Assembly: GCF_000372525.1 (NCBI RefSeq)
Contig: NZ_AQUR01000097.1
Coordinates: 1-64,000, forward strand
Origin: Cupriavidus neocaledonicus
GTDB lineage: Bacteria > Pseudomonadota > Gammaproteobacteria > Burkholderiales > Burkholderiaceae
Length of the DNA: 64,000 nucleotides
Direction of reading: 5' to 3'
The notes under the pieces were generated by a model. It made no database searches. It was given only the letters and a program-made list of their open reading frames with translations, and was not told the origin of the DNA. A program made the translations under genes and the position numbers. This document shows, in pieces, positions 55,079-63,486 of the stretch (its first letter is position 1; each line of letters begins with the position of its first letter).

Positions 55079-55275
55079 ATTCCCACTTGTGCAGCGCCCA
55101 TTCGGTGTGTCATTTGGTGTTGTCGTTCCGTGACGGTTTCGGTTGTCATGGCAGCGACATATCGAAGTCATATGGAATGCGCTGGCGGGGAAGATAAAAC
55201 CGATCCGCTGGGCGCGTTGCACACGGTGTATAACGAGCGTTTTCGCTCATTTTGAAATTCAAGGTTGAGATAGAT

Positions 55276-55479
55276 ATGGAAACCGGTACCGTTAAGTGGT
55301 TCAACGACGCCAAGGGCTTCGGCTTCATCACGCCGGACGAAGGCGGCAATGACCTGTTCGCGCACTTCTCCGCCATCGAAGGCTCGGGCTTCAAGTCGTT
55401 GAAGGAAGGCCAGAAGGTGCGCTACGTCAAGGCCATGGGCCAGAAGGGCGAGCAAGCCACCAAGATCCAGGCCCTCTGA
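55276..55479 (+). CDS. Cold-shock domain protein (CspA family)
   Basis: RNA chaperone of 67 residues, the usual length. It has both RNA-binding motifs: KGFGFITPD (RNP1) and DLFAHFSAI (RNP2), after [14 protein letters not shown] 55276 is used. It has a long AT-rich leader upstream and its own terminator downstream, so it is a single-gene unit between pel and hopanoid block II. Confidence 0.96.
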   Translation: METGTVKWFNDAKGFGFITPDEGGNDLFAHFSAIEGSGFKSLKEGQKVRYVKAMGQKGEQATKIQAL

Positions 55480-55522
55480 TACCGGTGAGGTCCCGGGCTG
55501 GCCCGACGGGCCAGCCGGCAAG

Positions 55523-55560
55523 AAAGCCCCGCAGTGTTGCGGGGCTTTTTTTGTTTCGGG
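55523..55560 (+). terminator. Rho-independent terminator of the cold-shock gene
   Basis: AAAGCCCCGCA and TGCGGGGCTTT form an 11-bp stem with a GTGT loop, followed by a T run (55546-55552). It lies 43 bp after the csp stop codon. Confidence 0.9.
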
Positions 55561-55607
55561 CCGCCGTGCTGCAGCACGCTGTAGCCCGCGCCGTTGCAGG
55601 GGAAATT

Positions 55608-55615
55608 GCTATAAT
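55608..55615 (+). promoter_or_regulatory. Extended -10 promoter for hpnD-shc-hpnG
   Basis: A perfect TATAAT (55610-55615) is preceded by TGC, giving an extended -10 element. The -35 region is weak, as expected for that class. Transcription would start near 55622, about 66 bp before hpnD. Confidence 0.6.
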
Positions 55616-55687
55616 CGCCCGACCCACAACCACCTCCCGCACAGGTGCGCGCCGACGCCGCGCGGCCGGCACGGGACGGTAAGCAGC

Positions 55688-56566
55688 GTGTCGAGGAGTT
55701 ACGTGGCCGGTACTCAGATCGCAGCTTCAGACAGCCGTGCCGCCAGCGGCGCCCAGGCTGGCCCTGCCGCCTCGTCGGGCAGTTCCTTCCATGCCGCGTT
55801 GCGCATCCTGCCGGCGGCACAGCGCCAGGCCATGTTCGAGATCTACGCGTTCTGCCGCGCCGTCGACGATATCGCCGACGGCGACGCGCCGCATGCCGAA
55901 CGCCTGGCCGCGCTCGATGCCTGGCGCCGCGACATCGCCGCCTGCTACGCCGGCAACCCGCCCGCGCCACTGCAGCCGCTGAGCGCGCAGATCCGCGCCT
56001 TCGACCTGCAGCAGGCCGATTTCCTCGCCGTGATCGACGGCATGACCATGGACGTGGTGCAGGATATCTGTGCCCCCGATGCCGCCACCCTGGACCTGTA
56101 CTGCGACCGCGTGGCCAGCGCGGTGGGCCGGCTGGCGGTGCGCGTGTTCGGGCTGGAGACGGATTGCGGGATGGCGCTGGCGCACCACCTGGGCCGCGCG
56201 CTGCAGCTGACCAATATCCTGCGCGATATCGACGAGGATGCCGCCATCGGCCGGCTCTACCTGCCGGCCGAGGCGCTGGCGGCGGCCGGCATCGCGGCCG
56301 CCACGCCGGCGGCCGTGGCCACGCACCCGGCGCTGGGCCAGGCGTGCGCGGCGGTGGCGCGCGAGGCCCAGGCCCACTACGACCAGGCCCAGGCCATCAT
56401 GGCGCGCTGCCCGGCACGCCAGGTGCGTTCGCCGCGCATCATGGCCGAGGTCTACCACCGCATCCTGGCGCGGCTGTGCGCGCAGGGCTGGCGGGCGCCG
56501 CGCCAGCGCGTGCGCGTGCCGCGTGCGCAATTGCTCTGGATCGTGCTGCGCCACGCCATCGGCTGA
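55688..56566 (+). CDS. hpnD: Presqualene diphosphate synthase HpnD
   Basis: Trans-isoprenyl synthase that joins two farnesyl diphosphates to presqualene diphosphate. The 292 residues have the first aspartate-rich motif in FCRAVDDIADGD and the second in LTNILRDIDEDAAIGRLYLP, with VIDGMTMD. Two GTG starts are possible: 55688, and 55703 with GAGGAG close upstream; both are before the conserved part. The motif pattern fits HpnD rather than HpnC. It is followed 61 bp later by shc. The partner genes hpnC and hpnE are not present nearby. Confidence 0.88.
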   Translation: MSRSYVAGTQIAASDSRAASGAQAGPAASSGSSFHAALRILPAAQRQAMFEIYAFCRAVDDIADGDAPHAERLAALDAWRRDIAACYAGNPPAPLQPLSAQIRAFDLQQADFLAVIDGMTMDVVQDICAPDAATLDLYCDRVASAVGRLAVRVFGLETDCGMALAHHLGRALQLTNILRDIDEDAAIGRLYLPAEALAAAGIAAATPAAVATHPALGQACAAVAREAQAHYDQAQAIMARCPARQVRSPRIMAEVYHRILARLCAQGWRAPRQRVRVPRAQLLWIVLRHAIG

Positions 56567-56627
56567 GCGCGGCATGTCGATGCACGCCGATGCGCGCCGG
56601 GGCTGGCCGCCGGCACAAGGAGGTTGC

Positions 56628-58697
56628 ATGCCGATGAACGAGACCGCCCTTGCCAACCCCGCGCCGCGGGTCGGTGCCGCGCAGCGTGAGCCGGCCGGCC
56701 CGGCGCAAGCGCAGGCGACGCGCGCGCCCGCGCCGGCGCTCGACCACGGCATCGGCCGCGCGCTCGACGCGCTGCTGCACCAGCAGCGCCCCGACGGCCA
56801 CTGGATCTACGAACTCGAGGCCGACGCCACCATCCCCGCCGAATACGTGCTGATGGTGCACTACCTGGGCGAAGCACCCGACCTCGACCTGGAAGCGCGC
56901 CTGACCCGCTACCTGCGCCGCATCCAGAATCCGGACGGCGGCTGGCCGCTGTTCCATCAGGGCCGCTCCGACGTCAGTGCCAGCGTCAAGGCGTATTTCG
57001 CGCTGAAGATGGCGGGCGACGATCCGCAGTCGGCGCCGATGCAGCGCGCGCGCCAGGCCATCCATGCCATGGGCGGGGCCGAGGCCAGCAATGTCTTCAC
57101 GCGCACGCTGCTGGCGCTGTACGGCGTGCTGCCGTGGAAGGCGGTGCCGATGATGCCGGTCGAGATCATGCTGCTGCCGCGCTGGTTCCCGTTCCACCTG
57201 TCCAAGGTCTCGTACTGGGCCCGCACGGTGATCGTGCCGCTGCTGGTGCTCAACAGCCTGCGCCCGCAGGCGCGCAACCCGCGCGGCGTCGGCATCAACG
57301 AACTCTTTGTCGGCAACTGCCACACGGTGGGCCTGCCGCCGCGCGCGCCCCACCAGCATGCCGGCTGGTACACGGTGTTCCGCGGGCTCGATGCGCTGCT
57401 GCGCGTGGCCGAGCCGCTGTTCCCGCGCACGCTGCGCCGGCGCGCCATTGCCGCGGCACAGCGCTTCGTGCGCGAGCGCCTCAATGGCGAGGACGGCCTG
57501 GGCGCGATCTTCCCGGCCATGGCTAACAGCGTGATGATGTTCGACGTGCTCGGCGTGCCGCCCGAAGACCCGGCGCGCGCGGTGGCGCGGCGTTCGCTCG
57601 AGCGCCTGCTGGTCGAGCACGGCGACGAGGCCTATTGCCAGCCCTGCCTGTCGCCGGTGTGGGATACCGCGCTGGCCACGCACGCGCTGCTGGAAACCGG
57701 CGAAGCGCGCGCGGTGCAGGCAGCGGGACGGGCGCTGGACTGGCTCAGGCCCTTGCAGGTGCTGGACCTGCGCGGCGACTGGGCGGTGCGCCGCCCGCTG
57801 GTGCGCCCCGGCGGCTGGGCCTTCCAGTACGCCAACGCCTACTACCCCGACGTCGACGACACCGCGGTGGTGGCCGCCGCCATGGACCGCTACATGCGCG
57901 CGCATCATGCGCCGGGTCGCTATGGCGAAGCGGTGGCGCGCGCGACCGAGTGGATCGTCGGCATGCAGAGCGGCAACGGCGGCTGGGGCGCGTTCGAGCC
58001 CGAGAACACGCACCTGTATCTGAACAATATCCCTTTTGCCGACCACGGCGCGCTGCTGGATCCGCCCACCGCGGACGTGTCGGCGCGCTGCCTGTCGATG
58101 CTGTGCCAGACCGGCGCCACCCCCGCCAGGAGCGAGCCCGCCGCGCGCGCGCTGCGCTACCTGCTGGCCGAGCAGATGCCCGACGGCAGCTGGTTCGGCC
58201 GCTGGGGCACCAACTACATCTACGGCACCTGGAGCGCGCTGTGCGCGCTGAACGCCGCCGGCCTGCCGCCCGCAGCACCCGAACTGCAGCGCGCGGTGGC
58301 GTGGCTGGCGCGGATCCAGAACGCCGATGGCGGCTGGGGCGAGGACGGCAGCAGCTACCGGCTCGACTACCGCGGCTACGAGCCCGCGCCCAGCGCGGCC
58401 TCGCAGACCGCGTGGGCGCTGCTGGCGCTGATGGCGGCCGGCGCCGCGCAGCATCCGGCGGTGGCGCGCGGCATCGACTACCTGCTGCGCACGCAGCAGC
58501 CCGGCGGCCTGTGGCATGAGCCACGCTTTACCGCGGTAGGCTTCCCGCGCGTGTTCTACCTGCGTTATCACGGTTACGCGCGCTACTTTCCGCTGTGGGC
58601 GCTGGCGCGCTACCGCAACCTGCAGCGCGGCCAGAGCGATCCGAGCGATCCGAGCGATCCGAGCGGCCAGAGCGGCCAGGTGCCGTGGGGGCTGTGA
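56628..58697 (+). CDS. shc: Squalene-hopene cyclase
   Basis: Membrane-bound cyclase that turns squalene into hopene/diploptene (hpnF). The 689 residues carry the catalytic D408-V-D-D411 motif (DVDDTA) and several QW-type repeats such as QNPDGGWPLF, MQSGNGGWGAF and IQNADGGWGED. A perfect AAGGAGG lies five bases before ATG 56628. The C-terminus has three 9-bp units coding DPS repeats just before the end. The stop overlaps the hpnG start by 4 bp (GTGA). Confidence 0.97.
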   Translation: MPMNETALANPAPRVGAAQREPAGPAQAQATRAPAPALDHGIGRALDALLHQQRPDGHWIYELEADATIPAEYVLMVHYLGEAPDLDLEARLTRYLRRIQNPDGGWPLFHQGRSDVSASVKAYFALKMAGDDPQSAPMQRARQAIHAMGGAEASNVFTRTLLALYGVLPWKAVPMMPVEIMLLPRWFPFHLSKVSYWARTVIVPLLVLNSLRPQARNPRGVGINELFVGNCHTVGLPPRAPHQHAGWYTVFRGLDALLRVAEPLFPRTLRRRAIAAAQRFVRERLNGEDGLGAIFPAMANSVMMFDVLGVPPEDPARAVARRSLERLLVEHGDEAYCQPCLSPVWDTALATHALLETGEARAVQAAGRALDWLRPLQVLDLRGDWAVRRPLVRPGGWAFQYANAYYPDVDDTAVVAAAMDRYMRAHHAPGRYGEAVARATEWIVGMQSGNGGWGAFEPENTHLYLNNIPFADHGALLDPPTADVSARCLSMLCQTGATPARSEPAARALRYLLAEQMPDGSWFGRWGTNYIYGTWSALCALNAAGLPPAAPELQRAVAWLARIQNADGGWGEDGSSYRLDYRGYEPAPSAASQTAWALLALMAAGAAQHPAVARGIDYLLRTQQPGGLWHEPRFTAVGFPRVFYLRYHGYARYFPLWALARYRNLQRGQSDPSDPSDPSGQSGQVPWGL

Positions 58698-59386
58698 CCG
58701 CGCCGTTCGTGCTGGTCGTCACCGGCATGGCGTTCGAGGCGCGCATCGCGGCCGGGCCGCATTGCCGCGTGGTGCACGGCGTGCGCGGCCTGGCGCTGGA
58801 GCAGGAAGTGTCGGCAATGGCCAGCCGGCAGTGCATGGGCATCCTCAGCTTCGGCGTGGCGGGCGGGCTGGAGCCGACGCTGGCGCCGGGCGATGTGGTG
58901 CTGGCCGATGCGGTGTGCGCGCCCGGCGAGCGCTACGACGCCGATACCACCTGGACGCGCGCCATGCACGCGGCGCTGCCGCACGCGCGCATCGGCACCG
59001 CGGCCGGGGCCGACCAGCCGGTGCTGACGGTGGCCGCCAAGGCATCGCTGCAGCGGGCCACGGGCGCGCTATGCGTCGACATGGAATCGCACCTGGCCGC
59101 GCGCATGGCGGCGGCGTGCCGGCTGCCGTTCGCGGCTTGCCGGGTGGTCATCGATCCGGCGTCTCGTGCGGTGCCGGCCGCCGCCGCGGCCGGCATGGGC
59201 GATGACGGCAAGACCGATGTGGCCGCGGTGCTGCGCGGGTTGCTGCGCGCGCCGCAGGAACTGCCGGCTCTGCTGCGCCTCGCCGGCGATGCCGCAGCCG
59301 CGCGTGGGGCGTTGCGGGCGGCCAGGCTGGCGCTGGGGGATACCTTTGGCCTGCGCGACATGCGCTCGCAGCAAGCTGACTTTTGA
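58694..59386 (+). CDS. hpnG: Adenosylhopane phosphorylase-like protein HpnG
   Basis: Nucleoside phosphorylase family enzyme that releases adenine from adenosylhopane to form (phospho)ribosylhopane. The 230 residues show LVVTGMAFEARIA, the ILSFGVAGGLEPTLAPGD glycine motif and the CVDMESHLAARMA active-site region. The start is GTG 58694 overlapping the shc stop, with GTGGGGG upstream. With HpnH in block I it builds the hopanoid side chain. Confidence 0.92.
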   Translation: MTAPFVLVVTGMAFEARIAAGPHCRVVHGVRGLALEQEVSAMASRQCMGILSFGVAGGLEPTLAPGDVVLADAVCAPGERYDADTTWTRAMHAALPHARIGTAAGADQPVLTVAAKASLQRATGALCVDMESHLAARMAAACRLPFAACRVVIDPASRAVPAAAAAGMGDDGKTDVAAVLRGLLRAPQELPALLRLAGDAAAARGALRAARLALGDTFGLRDMRSQQADF

Positions 59387-59452
59387 ATCGGCTGATGTGG
59401 ACCCGCGGAGCAGCGAAATGCCGCCGGTTTCTCCAACACTTACTGGGGACTC

Positions 59453-59474
59453 CCTCTCCTGCTTGTGGGAGAGG
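59453..59474. repeat. REP-like hairpin between hpnG and the Hsp70 gene
   Basis: CCTCTCC and GGAGAGG form a perfect 7-bp stem with an 8-nt loop, related to the element at 18417-18457. It lies between convergent genes and may also act as a weak terminator. Confidence 0.55.
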
Positions 59475-59497
59475 AGAGCAAACCTAAAACCACACCC

Positions 59498-60763
59498 TCA
59501 CCCGAACTTCCTCATCGCATCCAGCGCCAGTCCGCTGCCGATGCTGCCGAAGCGATCCCCTTCCACGCAGCGCGCCTCGGGCAGCAACGCCGCCAGCCGC
59601 TGGCGCAGCAAGGGCACGCTGCTGGAGCCGCCGGTAAAGAAGATGGTGTCGACCGCGGCGCCGGGCACGCCGGCGTCGGCGAGCAGCTTGTGCACGGTCT
59701 GCTCGGTCCTGGTCACCAGCTTGTCGATCGAGGCATCGAACTCGTCGCGCGTGATGGTGAGGGACAAGTCCGGTTCCAGCCGGTGCAGGTCCATGTCGGT
59801 ACTGCCTGCCTCCGACAGTGCAATCTTGGCGGCTTCGACCTGGATCGCCAGCCAGTGGCCGGCGCGCTCGCGGATCAGCCGCACCAGGCGGTCGAGCTTG
59901 ACCGTGTCGGCGGCGTCGCGATAGTTGTCCATCACCAGCGACCATGCCTTGCGCGTATAGAGCAGGTTGATGGTGTGCCAGCTGGCCAGGTCGAAGTACT
60001 GGCTCGACGGCATCGCCTTGCCGTTGCGCAGCGCGCTGCCCAGGCCCAGCAGCGGCATCGCGCGCGCCAGGCTGAGCGCGCGGTCGAAGTCGGTGCCGCC
60101 GATGTGCACGCCACCGTTGGCCAGGATGTCATCGCGCCGGTCGCTGCGCGCGGCGCGCTCTGGCGACAGCCGCACCAGCGAGAAATCCGAGGTGCCGCCG
60201 CCGATATCGGCGACCAGCACCAGTTCCTCGCGCGTGATGCCGGCCTCGTAGTCGAAGGCCGCCGCGATCGGCTCATACTGGAACGCGATCTCGCTGAAGC
60301 CTGCGTCGCGCGCGATCCCGGCCAGCGTGTCTTCGGCCAGCTGGTCGGCCACCGGGTCCTCGTCGATAAAGAACACCGGACGCCCCAGCACCGCGCGCGA
60401 AAAGCCGGTGCCGGCGGCCTGCTCGGCGCGCGTCTTCAGCTCGCCGATGAAATGCGCCAGCAGCTTGCGGAACGGCATGGCCTGGCCCATCACCTCGGTG
60501 CTGTCGTCCATCATCGAGGTGCCCAGCAGGCTCTTGAGCGAGCGCATCAGCCGGCCCTCGTAGCCCGCCAGGTAATCGCCCAGCGCGGCGCGGCCGTAGC
60601 TGACCAGCGGATCCTCGGCATGGAAGAAGATCACCGACGGCAGTGTCGCCTTGCCATCCTCCAGCGGCAGCAGCGCGGCCGCGCTGCCCGGGCGGCTCCA
60701 GCCCACCGTCGAGTTGGACGTGCCGAAATCCAGGCCGCATGCGTTTGACATCTTCGATTCCAT
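59498..60763 (-). CDS. Hsp70-family protein (YegD-like), without substrate-binding domain
   Basis: Actin/Hsp70-fold ATPase of 421 residues. It has the phosphate-1 motif LDFGTSNSTVGW, phosphate-2 VADIGGGTSDFSLV and the adenosine motif FFTGGSSSVPLL. It is too short for the peptide-binding domain of DnaK and matches the YegD group, whose clients are not known. Starts at ATG 60763 and ATG 60751 are both possible. A -10-like TACAAT lies on the minus strand at 60819-60824. Confidence 0.9.
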   Translation of the reverse strand: MESKMSNACGLDFGTSNSTVGWSRPGSAAALLPLEDGKATLPSVIFFHAEDPLVSYGRAALGDYLAGYEGRLMRSLKSLLGTSMMDDSTEVMGQAMPFRKLLAHFIGELKTRAEQAAGTGFSRAVLGRPVFFIDEDPVADQLAEDTLAGIARDAGFSEIAFQYEPIAAAFDYEAGITREELVLVADIGGGTSDFSLVRLSPERAARSDRRDDILANGGVHIGGTDFDRALSLARAMPLLGLGSALRNGKAMPSSQYFDLASWHTINLLYTRKAWSLVMDNYRDAADTVKLDRLVRLIRERAGHWLAIQVEAAKIALSEAGSTDMDLHRLEPDLSLTITRDEFDASIDKLVTRTEQTVHKLLADAGVPGAAVDTIFFTGGSSSVPLLRQRLAALLPEARCVEGDRFGSIGSGLALDAMRKFG

Positions 60764-60918
60764 TTTCCTGCCAGCAAAGTGGCCCGCGCGGCGCAGGGCC
60801 GTCGCGGGCGGGGGCGCTATTGTAGGGCAGCGGCTGCGTCCGTGCCGCCTGCGCGGCGCCAGCGGTCACGCCAGGAAAGTGCCGGCGCAGGACCCGGCGG
60901 CGAGACCGGGGTGCGCGT

Positions 60919-62175
60919 TCAGCGCGCCAGGTCCGGTGCCGGCAACAGGGCAGCGGCCGCCGGCCTGGCTTCCGGGTCAGGCATCGAGGATGCCAGCACA
61001 TAGCGGTCGCGCCCATGCGCCTTGGCATGGTAGAGCGCGCGGTCGGCATCGGCGAACAGGGTCCGCCACAGCGCTTCGCGGCTGCCCGGGCCGGCGCGCA
61101 ACTGCGCCACGCCGATGCTGACGCTGGCATGGCCGCGCCCGGCCGGCAAGGCGATCGCATGCACCTTGCGCAGTACGCGGTTGGCCAGGGCCGAGGCCTG
61201 CTGCTCGTCGGTATGCGGGCACAGCACGCAGAACTCTTCGCCGCCATAGCGGCCGGCCACGTCCGAGGCGCGGCGCGAGTTGTCCAGCGCCTGCGCCACT
61301 TCGCGCAGCACCGCATCGCCGGCGTGATGGCCGCAGCTGTCGTTGACCTGCTTGAAGTAGTCGATATCGATCACCAGGCACGACAGCGGCTGTCCGTCGC
61401 GCTGCCAGCGCGCCACCAGCGACAGCGCCGACATTTCCAGCGCGCCGCGGTTGAGCAGGCCGGTCAGGGCATCTATGCGCGCGCCGCTTTCGTTGTGCGC
61501 GACGATCTGCTCCATCGCCATCACGGTGAAGCCGAACAGCCCCAGCAGCGTGGCGATCAGCGGCGCCAGTACCCAGGCCGAATCGGCCGGGCCGGCGAAG
61601 AACAGGGTCAGCGGCGCTGCCGCGCTGCCCGCCGCCGTGCCGCCCGCGGGCAGGCTCATGGCGTGGCTGAAGCCCGCCAGTTGCGTCGCCAGCTGCACCA
61701 GGCTGGCCACCAGCACCAGCGGCGCCCCGATGCTGCGGCGCCCGCGCCCGGCGCGCGCCAGCGTGGCAAAGGTGGCCAGCGATACCAGCGCCAGCACGCC
61801 GTAGACGATGCGCAGCACCAGCGGCGGGCCTTCGGGCAGGCCGCTGGAGGCCGCCATCAGGCCCAGCACGATCGCCCCCGCCCCGGCCAGCGCGCCCGGA
61901 TGCGCCGGCACGCCGTAGTAGACCCGCACGCCGCGGTAGATCAGCAGCCAGCCGGCGACGAAGGCAAATGCGCCCAGCGTGCCGAGCTGGCCGGTGCCGC
62001 TGGCCGCGCTGACCGCCAGCGCCAGGCCCGCGGCCGACACCAGCACATGGCCGAAGGCCCACAGCCGCCCCGCCGTGCTCGCGCGCAGCGCGAACACCAG
62101 CCCCGCCGCAATGATCAGCGTGCCGCAGAAAAACACCATCATCACCACCGCAATGGTCTGCTGGTCCAGGTGCAA
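60919..62175 (-). CDS. Membrane-bound diguanylate cyclase (GGDEF)
   Basis: Makes c-di-GMP from GTP. The 418 residues have about six or seven N-terminal membrane helices and a C-terminal GGDEF domain with the active GGEEF motif and, five residues before it, the inhibitory site RASD. The start is TTG 62175 with GAGGAAA upstream. It lies about 6.5 kb from pelA, so it could supply PelD, but co-regulation is not shown. Confidence 0.92.
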   Translation of the reverse strand: MHLDQQTIAVVMMVFFCGTLIIAAGLVFALRASTAGRLWAFGHVLVSAAGLALAVSAASGTGQLGTLGAFAFVAGWLLIYRGVRVYYGVPAHPGALAGAGAIVLGLMAASSGLPEGPPLVLRIVYGVLALVSLATFATLARAGRGRRSIGAPLVLVASLVQLATQLAGFSHAMSLPAGGTAAGSAAAPLTLFFAGPADSAWVLAPLIATLLGLFGFTVMAMEQIVAHNESGARIDALTGLLNRGALEMSALSLVARWQRDGQPLSCLVIDIDYFKQVNDSCGHHAGDAVLREVAQALDNSRRASDVAGRYGGEEFCVLCPHTDEQQASALANRVLRKVHAIALPAGRGHASVSIGVAQLRAGPGSREALWRTLFADADRALYHAKAHGRDRYVLASSMPDPEARPAAAALLPAPDLAR

Positions 62176-62635
62176 GGGATTTCCTCAAGAATGCCGTCCG
62201 CCCGCCGTCAATATCGATTGGCGGGGATCAGGCCACGGGGGCGCGACGCGAGGCATGCGGGCGTTGATTTCACCAGATGTGACGTGCGCTGTTTTTCATG
62301 CCAGCCGCATGATAGCCCGTGCCGGCGCCAGCTTGGCACCCCCTGCAAGCCGGGTCGGCCGCGCTGCCGCAGTTTGGCCCGCGCCCAGGTGGTCGCGCGG
62401 CCCAGGTGTGCCGTGGCGTCGACGCCCGCACGCCCGCGTGGTGGCGTTTTTCTGCAACACTCATGCCCGCTTGCTAACCTGACTGTGCGTTGGCGCAAGC
62501 GCCTGGTGCGCCCTCTGGACACCGCATGCGCCACATCGCATGCCCCGCGCTTAGCCTATTCGCCACTCCTGGCTTTGCAAGCGGAACCAGCGGGGTAAAT
62601 CGCCCCGGCTTTTGATTTAGCGGCCGCTGCACTGG
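62176..62635. other. 460-bp region upstream of the diguanylate cyclase
   Basis: No gene, hairpin terminator or repeat is supported here. Open frames across it lack ribosome binding sites and conserved motifs. Confidence 0.5.
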
Positions 62636-62956
62636 ATGGATAGAATCATGCGTTGCTCAACTCCGCACCGTCCTGCTGTTTCCGCCGCAATGTCTCATCG
62701 CCGTGCTATTCCCGACCTTGGTATGACCATTTCCGCACTCTCGCTTGGTGCTATCCTGGACGACCTGCGCAGTGCCCCGCGGCCGCTGACTTCCGCGGAA
62801 TATGCATACCTGGCCCAGCTGCGGCAACGCATCGTCACCGGCGACGCCGACCTGTGGACCACGCTCGAAACCGCGGGCGTGCCCTGCAGCGAACGCCGCC
62901 TGTCGCCCGACGTCGTGCTGGCACTGACCGCGATCGGCCAGTTGCCGATGCACTGA
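62636..62956 (+). CDS. Small protein of unknown function
   Basis: Up to 106 residues. The part that looks protein-like starts at MTISALSLGAILDDLRS (ATG 62723) and continues PLTSAEYAYLAQLRQRIVTG, mainly helical. The first 29 residues are basic and low in information, so ATG 62723 (77 residues) is a good alternative; 62648 and 62690 are also ATG. No ribosome binding site decides. No family is recognised. Confidence 0.45.
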   Translation: MDRIMRCSTPHRPAVSAAMSHRRAIPDLGMTISALSLGAILDDLRSAPRPLTSAEYAYLAQLRQRIVTGDADLWTTLETAGVPCSERRLSPDVVLALTAIGQLPMH

Positions 62957-63118
62957 CTGCGTCGCTGCCCCACGCCTCGCCGGAAGATTCCGCGCTGCAT
63001 TTCTGAATCCGGCTGCCCACCTGCCCCGCGCCGCCCCGCTACGATCGATCCACTTCGATCCGCCGGGGACCCGTCTCAGCGCGCGAGCGCGAAACCGCCC
63101 CCCGGCCATGACACGGGC

Positions 63119-63484
63119 ATGGCTTACCGACTTATCAACCGGCGCGTCTCCTTTCTCTCCCTGCGTGTCTTCGTCGCGCTGATGCAGCATCGCGACGCCG
63201 GCCGCGCCGCCCAGGCGCTCGGCATCCAGCCGCAAAGGCTCCATTACCAGCTGCGCCAGCTCGAGGCCGGGCTCGGCATGGCGCTGTTCCAGCCTTGCGG
63301 CACGGGCTGGCTGCCGACCGCGGCCGGGTTCAATGCCTTGCCCAAGATCCGCGCCATGCTCGACATCTGGGAGCAGATCCAGGCCAGCACCCACGCGCAG
63401 CGCCGTGCCGAAGCGCAGCGGCAGCGCGAACGCTGCGCGGTGCGCGTTGGCGCGGCATTCTGGGTGCGGCAGGCCACCATGTAG
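63119..63484 (+). CDS. LysR-type DNA-binding domain without an effector domain
   Basis: The 121 residues contain a LysR-type winged helix (LSLRVFVALMQHRDAGRAAQALG, with QRLHYQLRQLEAGLG and the FQP...LPTAAG end), then about 35 basic residues. Normal LysR regulators continue for about 200 residues with an effector domain, which is missing; the sequence after the stop does not resume it in any frame. It could be a stand-alone DNA-binding protein or a truncated gene. Confidence 0.6.
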   Translation: MAYRLINRRVSFLSLRVFVALMQHRDAGRAAQALGIQPQRLHYQLRQLEAGLGMALFQPCGTGWLPTAAGFNALPKIRAMLDIWEQIQASTHAQRRAEAQRQRERCAVRVGAAFWVRQATM

Positions 63485-63486
63485 GC

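Larger units (their letters stand above)
54350..55275. other. 926-bp regulatory region between pelA and the cold-shock gene
   Basis: No gene is supported here. It is AT-richer than its surroundings. On the pel side, a -10-like TAAAAT (minus strand, 54400-54405) lies about 50 bp before pelA. Four GTCAAT/ATTGAC-type half sites occur at about 54443, 54508-54520, 54730 and 55049. The csp side has a TTGACA -35 at 55050-55055. Short open frames here have no ribosome binding sites. Confidence 0.55.
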
